Source: JBBDYG01 sp040901765
Lineage (GTDB): Bacteria > Planctomycetota > Planctomycetia > Pirellulales > Lacipirellulaceae
Direction of reading: 5' to 3'
Length of the DNA stretch: 64,000 bases
Assembly (NCBI GenBank): GCA_040901765.1
Contig: JBBDYG010000116.1
Span: forward strand, 1 to 64,000
The stretch's first letter is position 1. Every line of letters starts with the position of its first letter. Shown in pieces: positions 7,747 to 17,558 of this stretch. The notes under the pieces are model-generated. The model searched no databases. It worked only from the letters and a program-made list of their open reading frames with translations, and was not told the DNA's origin. A program made the translations under genes and the position numbers.

Positions 7747-10700
7747 ATGACACTCCATCACGTGGTCGATGTCGGCGGTTGGACGCTGCTACATTCTCTT
7801 TGGCAGTTCGCGGCGATAGCGCTGTTGCTGGGCGTCGCCACACGCGCCGTTGCAATGGGCCGCTGCCACGTGCGGTACGTGCTAACTTGCGCGGCGCTGC
7901 TATTGATGATCGCCGCGATGGCCGGAACCTTCGTCTGGCAGATCAACGCGCCGATTTTGACAGCGACGTCGCAGGAATTACAGGCCGACGGCACGGAGCA
8001 ATCGGATGTTTCTTCCGTTTCACTAGAAAGTGCCGCTGCTGTCGCCGCGAAAAACATACTTGGGCCGATTTCAGCAGCGACCCCGAATCACAACGAAATT
8101 CTGGCCGTTGAGGCCGCGCCACTGCGGGCCAGAATTGAAAATCTGCTTGCTCCGTGGATCGGTCATGTGGTCGCACTATGGATGCTGGGCGTGAGCCTGC
8201 TTTCGTTCCGCTTGTGCGTTAATTGGCTGGCCGTGCGGCGGTTGCGGACGAGCGGCAGCGAGATTATCGAACCGGCCTGGACGCGGGCACTTGCGCGAAT
8301 CGAAAAGCGGCTGGGCGTTATGCGGCCGGTAGCGCTCCTACAATCGAGCGCTGCCGCGGTGCCGATGGTCATCGGCTGGCTGAAACCGGTGGTGCTCGTG
8401 CCGATGGAGCTCGTGACGGGCCTAACGACCGCCGAAATCGAAGCGATCCTGGCCCATGAACTAGCCCATATTCGCCGGCACGATTACTTGGTGAACCTGT
8501 TGCAGAATGTGGCCGAGACGCTGCTGTTCTACCACCCGGCCGTATGGTGGGTCTCGCGGCAGATTCGGCAGGAGCGCGAGTTCTGCTGCGACGACATCGC
8601 CGTCCAGTTGTGCGAAGGCACCGCCGCATACGCCCGCGCGCTCGCCACCGTCGAAACGATGCGGAGCCTGCCGCCCGCGCTAAGCGTCGCGGCCAACGGC
8701 GGCTCCTTACTGGAACGCATCCGCCGACTCGCCGGCCGCGAACCGAAGCATGCGGTTGGCGCGAGCGGTGCGATGACGGCGGTATTGGTGCTGAGTTTTG
8801 CGATGGTGCTGCTGGCGAGTGTGGTGGGGCGAACGGCGGATGCCGAGGAGACTGGAAAGCTCGCCGATGAGGAGGCAACGGCGATTGCACGGAAGGCGCA
8901 TCTGGCGGCTGCGCAGATCGACGAGTTGCCGCGGTTTTACTTCGACGTGAAGTATCGCAATGCCGACGTAACCACGATGCAAGAGGTTAGCGAGGTCTCA
9001 ATCGACAATCTCCGCAAAGCGCTCGACGGACCGGTGAACGAGGAAGCATGGATCGAGGTCGAACAAACCTTGGCGTGGGAACCCGAACGAATGTACCATG
9101 CGAGTCGCCACCCGGGGCTGAAAAAGAGCAACGGCGAAGATATTGAAGGTCGCAGCGACCATTTTGGCACCGCGACGGAAGGCTGGGCACGCGAGCAGTG
9201 GGACAGTCGAGAGCCGGCTCGATTCTATCGGCGCAGGAGCATTGAGGACTTTTGGCGGAATGCGGTGCCGATGGGTCTCAATTATTTCGCCGTCACACCC
9301 CGCGAGTTTTGGTGGGGAAACAACCACGGTCACAATCAGGGGCACAGTCCCGTGCCGCCAGGCAAGGTCGAATATCGACATCTAGGCACCGAAACGCTTG
9401 GCGGCGTGTTATGCGACGTGGTGGAAGCAAAAGGACGAAGCGAGCGACTGTGGATCGGTCGCGATTCAGGGTTCATTCGCGGAAGTATGCAGTACATGCA
9501 TCAGGGAACCTTTGCGCCATTTCATGAAACTGAAGCAGCACAGCAGATCACCGGCAGGTCGTTCTCTTCCCGCAAAGAGTACCAACAGTGGAGCAAGGAA
9601 CACCGTAAGCAGCTTTCTGACGAAAAGCAGATCGAGTTGACAAAGGCTTGGAACGAATTTGCGTTCGATTCCGATTTCGAGGGGCACTTCCTGCGGCCGT
9701 TCAACCTCGTCGTGTACAGCGAGTTCCGAGAAATCGCACCCGGCGTGAAGTTGCCATTTCGGGAAGATCGCGCCACGTGGCTCCACAACGATGAGAAATT
9801 CAAGTATCTACGGAGCGAGTCCGTCGTGGATCGAGTTGCACTTGACGTTGATCTCAAAGCTCGCTCAGAAGACCTAGCGCCAAAGACAGGCGACAAAGTT
9901 CAAGATCAACGGTTCGCGGCGGTGATTGAGTACGACTACGACCCGGAGCTGACCGACCAAGATTTATTGCCGTTCGTCGAGGCGAAGCAAGCAGAGCTGG
10001 CGGAAGGAACAAAACTGCTGAATGAACTGGCGGAGCCGATGGAGAAGAAGGTCGGCCAGCCGGCGCCAGAATTGGCTGCCGAGGGCTGGATCGGCGAGCG
10101 TCCAGAACTCGCGGGCAAACCGTATCTCATCCACTTCTGGGCGACGTGGTGCGGGCCGTGCAAGAACGATCTGCCGATTCTTAAGGAGGTGGCGAAGAAT
10201 CACCAGATTATTGGCATTCACCCCGCTGGCACGCCAAACGACGAGATTATCAAGTTTGTCGAGGAAGAAAAACTCGGCTATCCGACGCTGGTCGCCGAAA
10301 AATCTGACGACGAGTTAGTAGCGGGTTATCCGACGAAGATGTATCCCTACTGTGTGGTCGTCGGCGCGGACGGAAAGGTCGCGGCTCACGGGCGGTTAGG
10401 CGCTGAATTGTTGGCTAACCTCCGCGAAGCGGAAGAACAGGCCAATGGTACTTCGCCCGCCGGCTTCCGCCACATGACCGTCCGCACCGTCGATAGCGCC
10501 GGCAAACCGGTGCCAAACACGCGCGTTTACGTGGCGATTTGGCCGGATGAGGATAGTAAGTACAAGACTTCAAAGGAAAACTACTTCACCGACGCCGAGG
10601 GCAACACCCGCGTGCTGGTGCCCGACCCGCCGCGGTTGTTTCGAGTGTGGACGCAGCAGGATGGTTATGTGCCGCTGTTCGCTCAGTGGTGGCCCGAGGA

Positions 10701-11649
10701 GCAGCCCGACGGCGATCAGATTCCCGAGGAGTTTACGTTCACACTTACCAGTGGAACGAAGATTGGGGGGGCGATCATTGACGACGCCGGCAATCCGATC
10801 GAAGGCGCGACCGTCGAAGTGATGCTCGTGGTTGACAATGCCAACGACGATCCGGCGATGCGTCAGCGGCCGGTGCCTTCGATTTGGCTCGCCGAGAGTC
10901 CCGGACCGGGAGAGAACCCGTGCATCACCGATGCTCAGGGACGGTGGAGCTTGAACAGTGTCCCCGCGGGCGATGAAGTTACGGTCCGCGTGAAGCTGAC
11001 GCATCCCAACTACATAAACGATACAGACTGGGGTGGTTTACAAGCGGAGCAAGCGGTCACGATGGCGTCGCTACGCGACCAGTCGGCAAGGATCGCCATG
11101 CACGACGGTATCCGGGCGACGGGCACGGTGACCGATGCTGACGGCAAACCGGTCGCGGGTGCCGTCATCGTGTGGGGCGACGACCCGTATCTGCAAACCG
11201 GCAGCCAAGAAGTGCGCACCAATGCTGAAGGCGTGTACGAGCTACCGCCGCTGACGCCGGCTGTCTATCCGCTCACCATCGTCGCCGAAGGCTGGCGGCC
11301 GGAGTTAAGCATTGTCGAGATCGAAGATGGGATGCCTCCCGCCGACTTCCAACTAAAGCCGGGGAACGTGCTCCGCGTTAAGTTCGTAGACGAGAATGGC
11401 GAACCGATTCCGGAGGTCTACGCGGGCATTCGTGAGTGGCGGGGCAAGGAGTCGCTTTACAACCACCGGCACCCAAACGTGCTCGACACCAAGATTCCAC
11501 TTCAAGCGAACAAAGACGGCATCTACGAGTGGAGTTGGGCGCCGCCCGATGAAGTGAAATATTCCTTCGAGAAAAAAGGCTACCAAGATAACGAAAGCAT
11601 CTTAATCGCCGATGGCGAGGAGTTTGTGGTAGAGATGAAGCGGGAGTAG
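7747..11649 (+). CDS. BlaR1-like M56 protease fused to TlpA-type thioredoxin and Ig-like domains
   Basis: Very long (1300 residues) against about 600 for BlaR1. The N-terminus is a multi-helix membrane region with the M56 zinc motif HELAH (237-241) and the downstream EREFCCDD segment typical of BlaR1/MecR1. A membrane helix near 345-365 leads to a large extracytoplasmic part: an uncharacterised domain (about 385-740), a thioredoxin-like domain with WATWCGPC (798-805), then four carboxypeptidase-regulatory-like beta domains starting near 907, 1003, 1120 and 1210. The classical penicillin-binding sensor domain is absent. It follows blaI, so it probably senses a signal outside the membrane and inactivates BlaI. 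The CxxC pair suggests a redox-linked signal, but that is inference. Confidence 0.85.
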   Translation: MTLHHVVDVGGWTLLHSLWQFAAIALLLGVATRAVAMGRCHVRYVLTCAALLLMIAAMAGTFVWQINAPILTATSQELQADGTEQSDVSSVSLESAAAVAAKNILGPISAATPNHNEILAVEAAPLRARIENLLAPWIGHVVALWMLGVSLLSFRLCVNWLAVRRLRTSGSEIIEPAWTRALARIEKRLGVMRPVALLQSSAAAVPMVIGWLKPVVLVPMELVTGLTTAEIEAILAHELAHIRRHDYLVNLLQNVAETLLFYHPAVWWVSRQIRQEREFCCDDIAVQLCEGTAAYARALATVETMRSLPPALSVAANGGSLLERIRRLAGREPKHAVGASGAMTAVLVLSFAMVLLASVVGRTADAEETGKLADEEATAIARKAHLAAAQIDELPRFYFDVKYRNADVTTMQEVSEVSIDNLRKALDGPVNEEAWIEVEQTLAWEPERMYHASRHPGLKKSNGEDIEGRSDHFGTATEGWAREQWDSREPARFYRRRSIEDFWRNAVPMGLNYFAVTPREFWWGNNHGHNQGHSPVPPGKVEYRHLGTETLGGVLCDVVEAKGRSERLWIGRDSGFIRGSMQYMHQGTFAPFHETEAAQQITGRSFSSRKEYQQWSKEHRKQLSDEKQIELTKAWNEFAFDSDFEGHFLRPFNLVVYSEFREIAPGVKLPFREDRATWLHNDEKFKYLRSESVVDRVALDVDLKARSEDLAPKTGDKVQDQRFAAVIEYDYDPELTDQDLLPFVEAKQAELAEGTKLLNELAEPMEKKVGQPAPELAAEGWIGERPELAGKPYLIHFWATWCGPCKNDLPILKEVAKNHQIIGIHPAGTPNDEIIKFVEEEKLGYPTLVAEKSDDELVAGYPTKMYPYCVVVGADGKVAAHGRLGAELLANLREAEEQANGTSPAGFRHMTVRTVDSAGKPVPNTRVYVAIWPDEDSKYKTSKENYFTDAEGNTRVLVPDPPRLFRVWTQQDGYVPLFAQWWPEEQPDGDQIPEEFTFTLTSGTKIGGAIIDDAGNPIEGATVEVMLVVDNANDDPAMRQRPVPSIWLAESPGPGENPCITDAQGRWSLNSVPAGDEVTVRVKLTHPNYINDTDWGGLQAEQAVTMASLRDQSARIAMHDGIRATGTVTDADGKPVAGAVIVWGDDPYLQTGSQEVRTNAEGVYELPPLTPAVYPLTIVAEGWRPELSIVEIEDGMPPADFQLKPGNVLRVKFVDENGEPIPEVYAGIREWRGKESLYNHRHPNVLDTKIPLQANKDGIYEWSWAPPDEVKYSFEKKGYQDNESILIADGEEFVVEMKRE

Positions 11650-11867
11650 CCACGCAGGTGTGTTCCTCCGAAACTCGCGCGAACCCAGTTTTGGGTAAAA
11701 ATCGGCAACGTGCAGAACCCCCAAATTTTGTCCCACATTCCGGCCAACTACCCAGCGCGCACAGCGTGGCCAAACGTGGTATTCCACGAGAAAATCACCA
11801 ATTGGTCTCCGCGCGACCAACTGAATTTCCGGTCAAAACTCGGATCGCCACGTTACCGCACGGGTGC

Positions 11868-11968
11868 CTGGGGTCGTAGGCGCGAGCCGAAGCCCCCAGC
11901 GGAAGTGCGTGCCAAGTCTCCAAATCCTCTCAGGGTTCGCTGGGGGCTTCGCTTCGCTACGACCCCAG
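11868..11968. terminator. Large imperfect hairpin between convergent genes
   Basis: CTGGGGTCGTAG plus GAAGCCCCCAGCG in the left arm (11868-11901) pair with their complements at 11938-11968. The middle has an unequal internal loop and the apical loop is 36 nt. It sits between two convergent genes and could stop transcription from both sides, although no T-run follows. The remainder of 11650-12016 shows no gene. Confidence 0.5.
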
Positions 11969-12016
11969 CCACCCGCCCGCGTTGATACTGCCTGAAGGCA
12001 GGGCTACGAGCGCGTC

Positions 12017-15000
12017 CTACTCCACATCAATCTCCTCAAAGCTCACTGTGCCGATCGGGTAATGCTCCCAATCCTTGTAGTCGAAGTGCCACCATTCGAG
12101 CGGGTAGATGCTAAAGCCCTCGCGGTTCATTGCTTCGCGCAACAGTCGGCGGTGCCACCGGCTGTGGGCGTCGCCGCCGGGGTAAAAGGGATACGAGCGG
12201 GGCGACATTTCGTCGTAGCCAGCGACCATCGTAATCGGCTCGCCGGTCGCAAGGTCGTACAGCGTGAGATCGACCGCGCAGCCGCGGTTATGCTTCGAGC
12301 CTTTTTCGGGGTCGGCGACAAAGTCGCGCAAATGGGGCGGCGTGCCGTCCCAGAACATCTTCGTGACGTACCACGGTCGGTAGGCATCGTGAATCAACAG
12401 ACCATAGCCGCGCTCTTTGAGCCATTCGTTGGCTCGCACGACGGCCTCGGCGGCGGGGCGCTGCATGAACGCCCGCGGCTGTTTGTAAAAGACCGAGTTC
12501 ATAAAATTGTTCGTCGTCGCGTAGCGCACGTCGAGCTTGATCGACGGATCGAGCTTCACAAACTCCACGAAATCAGGCTGGCGAAAATTGCCGCGCTCCA
12601 CGGGCGGCGAGTCGGCGCGGGCGCGGTCGTAGAGCAGGTCAATCGGCGCTTGCGGCTCGATCTTGAAGGTGACGCCCTCGTCCGGCGCGATGTTCCGCCG
12701 GTTAAACGTCACGCCCGCCGCGGTCACGCTCGTTGCTTTGCCGCTGTCGTCGCGCTCGAACACAAGCTGCTCGCCGAAGTACATGCCTTCGTCGGGAAAC
12801 GCAAACACATCGGGGGCGATCTCCGAAAGCGGGTAGAAAAAGAACCACTCGATAAGCACCCACAACTGGCCGCGGTCCTCGAAGATATAGGTCGGAATAT
12901 GGTCCGGCCCGTATTCGCCGATTAGTCCCTTCCAACGTTCGGGAGCGGGCGAAGGGCAGGGGATTTCATTGCGCGCCCATACCTGGTCGCCCATCACGAG
13001 CTTGCCATCATCCGTGACTTCAATCGTCGGGCCGACGCCGATCGGATCATCCACAATCACTTTGCCATCCAGCGACCGTAGCCGCTTATAGAACAGGCCG
13101 TCGTAGATTTTAAGCGTGCCTTCGTAATCGTCGATCGTGATGAACTGATGGCCGCTGGAAAACGTGCCGAGGAGCTTGTCGCGCAGCTCGTCGGGGATCG
13201 GCTTGGTCGATTTGATTTCCGGCAGCGGCTTGCCTTCGCGCTTCGCGAGCAGCAGCCGCACTGCGTAATCGGTGAGGCGAGTGACGAAGCCATTGGAGCA
13301 ATCGAGCGAGGCGGACGCGACGACGCCAAGCTTTTCGTCGGGCAGGCCGACAAGCTGAGTGGAGTAGCCGTAAACCGCTCCGCCGTGGCCGAAGGTGCGG
13401 TGGCCGTCGATTTCTCCTAAGCGGAAACCGATGCCATACAGATTCTGCTTGTCGCCGGAACCCACGACGGGGGTGAGCATCGAATTGAGGACGGCTGGTT
13501 GTATGACCGCGGTATCACCGAACTTCCCTTGATTGAGAATCGCCACGAGGAAGTTCGATAGCTCGTTCATGCTGGCGTACAGATTGCCGGCGGGAAACGT
13601 GCCCAGCACGAACGTCGGGGCGGGGAAGGGGGGCGCGTGGTTGCAATGCATCAGCGCGTGCGCGAGCTTCGCGTTGATGGCGTCGGTCGCGCGGAACCCG
13701 CTATTTGACATCTTGAGCGGTTCGAGAATTGTCTCCTGCACATATTCTTCGAAGGGCTTACCGGCAACGCGCTCGACGACCAAGCCGGCCAGCGCGATCC
13801 CGGCGTTCGAGTATTTTGTGCGCGAGCCGGGTTTGTAGACGAGCGTGGTGCCGTTGAGGCTCATCACCGTGTCGGCAAGCGACGGCTCGGTCTCGTCGAA
13901 GTAGTTGCCAACCGGCGACTCACGGACCAGCCCCGCCTGGTGCGACATGATTTGCCGGAGCGTGATCGGCACGCCGAACGGGTTCTTCGGATTGAAATCG
14001 GGCAGATACGCCTGCACGTCGGCATCCAGGTCGAGCTTGCCCGCGGCCACGAGTTGCATCACCGCGAGGTCGGTGAAGAGCTTCGTCACCGAGCCGACGC
14101 GGTAAACGGAATCGCCGTCGGCCTTCTGCTCGGGATTCTGTTGGCCGAACCCCTTCGACCAAACGAGTTTTCCATCGTCGACCAGCGCGATCGAGACCGC
14201 GGGAATCTGCTTGTCTTTGATTTCGTGCTCAATAAACGCCGAAAGGCGGCGGTCTATTTCCTGATAGTCTTCCGTCGACTGTGCTTGGGTAGCGTCGGGT
14301 TCGGTTGGCACTCCGGCGGCCAGGGCAAGCACGTTCATAATCAGCGGTTCGAGCGGAGCGCCTTGCAGATTGCACATGAGAGCGACAGCCGCGCGCCGCT
14401 CAGGGCATAGCACGTAGAAGGTGGAAACCCCCGATTGTCCGCCACTGTGGCCGACGACTTGCTGGCCGGCAAGCTCGCGAAGGCGAAAGCCTAGGCCGTA
14501 ACCCGTGGATGTGCCGTCGGGCAATTTATGATCGGTCCACATGATGGCGAGCGTTTCCGGCTTAAGCAATTGTCCGCGATTCAATGCCGTCGCGAAGCGG
14601 ATCAAATCGGGCGCGGTGGAGAGCAATCCGCCGCCGGGAACTTTCATGCTCGTATCGTGCATGGGGGCGTTATAAAGTTCGCCAGGCTCGAAACGCTCGC
14701 GCAGTCGGCGCGGCAGTTTCTCGCGGATTTCATCGTTCATCCGCAAGTAGCCACGGGCGCGGTTGGGAATCATGGCGAAGTGGTCGTCGGTACGCGTTTG
14801 TTCCATATCGGCGGAAGCGAAGATCGACGCACCCAGTTGCGCCATGAAATCCATGCCCGAGGCGCCTTCGACCACCGCCCCGAGCAGGTTGTAGCCAAAC
14901 GTGGAATAGTGGTGCTGCTTGCCCGGCTCAAACTGCAGTGGGTCGTCGGCGAAGGTGTCGAGCGCCTGCTGCACCGACGGATAGTACGTCGTCGAATACG

Positions 15001-15451
15001 TTTCCCGACGACGTGCGCCATCGTAGTGGCGAATGCCGGCCGTATGGTTGAGCAACTGCCGCACTGTAACGGGCCACTCTTTCTCGGGAAAGTCCGGAAC
15101 GTACCGCTGCACCGGCGTGTCGAGGTCGATCTTGCCCCGCTCGACCAACTGCATGATCGCCACGGCGGTCATGCTCTTGGCGATCGATGCAGTGCGGAAG
15201 AGCGTATCGGCGGTGACCGGCACGTTGTGTTCCACATCCTGCAAGCCGAAACCGGCGCTATAGACCAGTTCGTCGTCGATGGCCACGGCGACGGACATTC
15301 CCGGAATGCCAGCGGTTTCCATGTGCTTGGTGACCGCGTCGACAATCTGCCGCTCGACCACGGGAGAAAGCGCGGCGTCCGAGTCGGCCGCCAGAGCGCC
15401 GATCTGCAATTGCAAGAGACTCAAACAAATGATGGCACGAAGCAATATCAC
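12017..15451 (-). CDS. Double serine beta-lactamase-like hydrolase fused to VanX-type D-Ala-D-Ala dipeptidase
   Basis: The GTG at 15451 is preceded by AGGGA and starts a signal peptide (VILLRAIICLSLLQ). An ATG 21 codons earlier has no ribosome site and lies next to a dispersed repeat. Domain 1 is a class C beta-lactamase/esterase-like domain with SIAK (89-92). Domain 2 is another with SVTK (about 454-457) and YSN. The C-terminal M15D domain carries SKHNRGCAVD (His about 1054) and EWWHFD (about 1120), the zinc-binding signature of VanX/DdpX. M15D enzymes cleave D-Ala-D-Ala. A periplasmic role in peptidoglycan or peptide recycling is likely. Length is about 1144 residues. The three hydrolase domains on one chain are the notable feature. 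Confidence 0.82.
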   Translation of the reverse strand: MILLRAIICLSLLQLQIGALAADSDAALSPVVERQIVDAVTKHMETAGIPGMSVAVAIDDELVYSAGFGLQDVEHNVPVTADTLFRTASIAKSMTAVAIMQLVERGKIDLDTPVQRYVPDFPEKEWPVTVRQLLNHTAGIRHYDGARRRETYSTTYYPSVQQALDTFADDPLQFEPGKQHHYSTFGYNLLGAVVEGASGMDFMAQLGASIFASADMEQTRTDDHFAMIPNRARGYLRMNDEIREKLPRRLRERFEPGELYNAPMHDTSMKVPGGGLLSTAPDLIRFATALNRGQLLKPETLAIMWTDHKLPDGTSTGYGLGFRLRELAGQQVVGHSGGQSGVSTFYVLCPERRAAVALMCNLQGAPLEPLIMNVLALAAGVPTEPDATQAQSTEDYQEIDRRLSAFIEHEIKDKQIPAVSIALVDDGKLVWSKGFGQQNPEQKADGDSVYRVGSVTKLFTDLAVMQLVAAGKLDLDADVQAYLPDFNPKNPFGVPITLRQIMSHQAGLVRESPVGNYFDETEPSLADTVMSLNGTTLVYKPGSRTKYSNAGIALAGLVVERVAGKPFEEYVQETILEPLKMSNSGFRATDAINAKLAHALMHCNHAPPFPAPTFVLGTFPAGNLYASMNELSNFLVAILNQGKFGDTAVIQPAVLNSMLTPVVGSGDKQNLYGIGFRLGEIDGHRTFGHGGAVYGYSTQLVGLPDEKLGVVASASLDCSNGFVTRLTDYAVRLLLAKREGKPLPEIKSTKPIPDELRDKLLGTFSSGHQFITIDDYEGTLKIYDGLFYKRLRSLDGKVIVDDPIGVGPTIEVTDDGKLVMGDQVWARNEIPCPSPAPERWKGLIGEYGPDHIPTYIFEDRGQLWVLIEWFFFYPLSEIAPDVFAFPDEGMYFGEQLVFERDDSGKATSVTAAGVTFNRRNIAPDEGVTFKIEPQAPIDLLYDRARADSPPVERGNFRQPDFVEFVKLDPSIKLDVRYATTNNFMNSVFYKQPRAFMQRPAAEAVVRANEWLKERGYGLLIHDAYRPWYVTKMFWDGTPPHLRDFVADPEKGSKHNRGCAVDLTLYDLATGEPITMVAGYDEMSPRSYPFYPGGDAHSRWHRRLLREAMNREGFSIYPLEWWHFDYKDWEHYPIGTVSFEEIDVE

Positions 15452-15521
15452 GGTGATGGGTTCCCTGTGTAGGCAAGTTGGAGGACGGACCGCGGCGCTT
15501 GACGGTGTGACCATCAGGCTA

Positions 15522-15607
15522 AACCACGGATTTCACCGATGACACGGATCGGATGACAAAAGTGACCGTCGAAGTATTCATCCGTGCCCATCGGTGCAAT
15601 CTGTGGT
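15522..15607. repeat. CCACGGAT/ATCCGTGG-type inverted repeat
   Basis: The arms CCACGGATTTCACCGATG (15525-15542) and CATCGGTGCAATCTGTGG (15589-15606) are imperfect inverted copies around an ATCCGTG core. The same words occur at 2240-2290 and 2430-2460. The rest of the 15515-15728 gap shows nothing else clear. Confidence 0.5.
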
Positions 15608-15728
15608 GGCTTGGCCGAGTACTGTGACGATTATGACCGGGCATTCGCCGGCATTCAACTTACGCGCAATGCAAAGTATTTCCGTCGCAGCAAATCGGCA
15701 CCGCTCGCGTAACAATTAGTCGTCGCAC

Positions 15729-17486
15729 TCAATTCTGCTGGAAGTTGGATATCGGAATCTTGGTGAGGTAGATCGACGTGCGGCCCTCGTGGCTGGAGTA
15801 GTACGAGACCCACAGATTGCCATCGTGGAGGACCATGCCGGGATAGCTGGTGTCGCCGCCGCTGGGGAGGCGGACTTGTTCCGTGAACTGGCCGTCGAAG
15901 GTCAACCGTCCCAGGACGGTGGAAGGGTTGTTGCCCCATTCTCCATCGAAAGCGCGCGTGGCGAGAACGATCGGCCCCTCCGGCAAGCGGATCAAGTCCG
16001 GGCCACCGAGGAACAGCTTCAAGTCTTTCCAATCCCAATCGGCGTAGGGGGGTGAGCTGAGGCCGAGATTGGCGATCTCGCCGTTCCGAACGAGAATTAT
16101 CATTCGGTCGCCGTCCAAGAAGAGCACCGTTGCTTCGCCCGGCATGCCGGCCAGATCGAATGTGGCGAGATGATCGTAATGGATGCCGTCAAGCGTCTTC
16201 ACAAGCTGAAATCCCCACGGTCGCTCGTCGGAGTTTCTCGGCCCCTTTTTGGCACTGGGTGGATAGTACGCTTGGTAGACCAGTCCATAGCCGACTCCGT
16301 TGTGCCACGTGACGCGCCAAAGCCAATCATTCTCGCTGGCGGCTTTCTCATCGATAACGACGGGCACCGATTTCATCGGCTTGTTGCTGTCGCGCTCGAG
16401 AAACGCGACCCGCGGCAAGCGCCGCATGAGTTGGCGATCCTCGTAATACGAGCCGCCCATGAGAATCATGAGCCGGTCGTCGGGCGTGATCGACAGCTTG
16501 GGATCGCGCAGATCGATGCCTGGCTCTTCAATGAGCGCGACCGATTCCCACGCTTGGCCATCGTCCGACGCGATCACGCGCACTTTACCATCCGCGCCGT
16601 GAACGTGCTTTTCGCCTTCCCGAAAGGTGCAATAGAATCGGTCGTGCCAGCGGACCAAATCGGTGAAGGCATTGTGCGGGGCCTTGTCCCAGATTTTGGC
16701 GACGGTTACATCGCTCGCCTTCGGCCTCGAGTCCTTACGCAACTTGACGTGGACGCGTGCCACGTCGCCCATGTAGCTGTTCTTGGCGGCGGCGTTCTCT
16801 GCCGCGAGCGTAAGGTGGCGCAGCGCGTCCTGATCCTGGCCGAGGGCTTCGTAGTAGAGGCCGACGTACAGATCGGCGTAGAACTTCGCAGTGCCGCCCG
16901 CTTCCTCACCGGCCCGCAAAACATCGTCGGGCGTCACGACGCCGGCAAACATTTTCTGTATTTCCGCCATGGGAACCCGTGCATCGCGGCTGACGGGGAT
17001 CAGCGCTTTGCGCGCCGATTCAACGGAACCCTCCGGCGCGCGTACGGCGCATAAGAAATGCCAGGCGGCGTTCTCGACATCTTGCGGATTGACGGTCTGG
17101 TGAAGTTCAAACTGCCGCGCGCCCTGTTCATATTTGTCCGCATAGTAGTACGCGATGCCGCGTTGCCAGTGCTCGGCGGCCCGGTCGGGCGCAAGCTCGA
17201 GTTGCCGATCGAAGTCGGCGATCGATTCGGCAATTCGGGCCTGGCGAAAATGCTCTTCGCCGCGGCGTTGCAGCGCGGCGGCCGCCAACTCGCGCACGTC
17301 CCGTTGGGTCGTTTGATCGATTTCGTCCGACTCCAGCAGCGGCTCCAAGTGCTCGAGGGCGGCGTCAAAATCGCCTTCGCGATATTTCTCCCGAGCCGCC
17401 GCGAGCTGTTCGGGAACATCTTCCGCGGAACTAAGACTGGCGACCACTAGCAACACGGAGGTCAATGCAGTTGTAAATCGAATCAT
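15729..17486 (-). CDS. Secreted TPR protein with sialidase-like C-terminal domain
   Basis: The start at 17486 follows GGAGG by 8 nt and yields a signal peptide (MIRFTTALTSVLLVVASLSSA). Residues about 30-250 are TPR-like helical repeats (REKYREGDFDAALEHLEPLL; HWQRGIAYYYADKYEQGARQFEL). From about 265 the sequence becomes a beta-propeller-like sialidase fold with motifs such as FTDLVRWHDRFYCTFREG, SDDGQAWESV and DLRDPKLSITPDDRL. The family includes sialidases and uncharacterised carbohydrate-binding propellers, and no full catalytic set is evident. It is the last gene behind the ABC-2 operon (72-bp gap). With the propeller protein at 21537-22706 it brackets that operon, suggesting one physiological unit. 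Confidence 0.65.
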   Translation of the reverse strand: MIRFTTALTSVLLVVASLSSAEDVPEQLAAAREKYREGDFDAALEHLEPLLESDEIDQTTQRDVRELAAAALQRRGEEHFRQARIAESIADFDRQLELAPDRAAEHWQRGIAYYYADKYEQGARQFELHQTVNPQDVENAAWHFLCAVRAPEGSVESARKALIPVSRDARVPMAEIQKMFAGVVTPDDVLRAGEEAGGTAKFYADLYVGLYYEALGQDQDALRHLTLAAENAAAKNSYMGDVARVHVKLRKDSRPKASDVTVAKIWDKAPHNAFTDLVRWHDRFYCTFREGEKHVHGADGKVRVIASDDGQAWESVALIEEPGIDLRDPKLSITPDDRLMILMGGSYYEDRQLMRRLPRVAFLERDSNKPMKSVPVVIDEKAASENDWLWRVTWHNGVGYGLVYQAYYPPSAKKGPRNSDERPWGFQLVKTLDGIHYDHLATFDLAGMPGEATVLFLDGDRMIILVRNGEIANLGLSSPPYADWDWKDLKLFLGGPDLIRLPEGPIVLATRAFDGEWGNNPSTVLGRLTFDGQFTEQVRLPSGGDTSYPGMVLHDGNLWVSYYSSHEGRTSIYLTKIPISNFQQN

Positions 17487-17558
17487 CGCGTTATCCTCCA
17501 AAGAGCGGTGTTCAGCCGCCTCCCTAGCCATTAACCTCGAAGATGAGGTGGGGAAATG

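Noticed and set aside
14528..15472. Long plus-strand ORF opposite the beta-lactamase/VanX gene
   Set aside because: Antisense frame open only through high GC codon bias; no family motif, and the sense frame has clear catalytic motifs.
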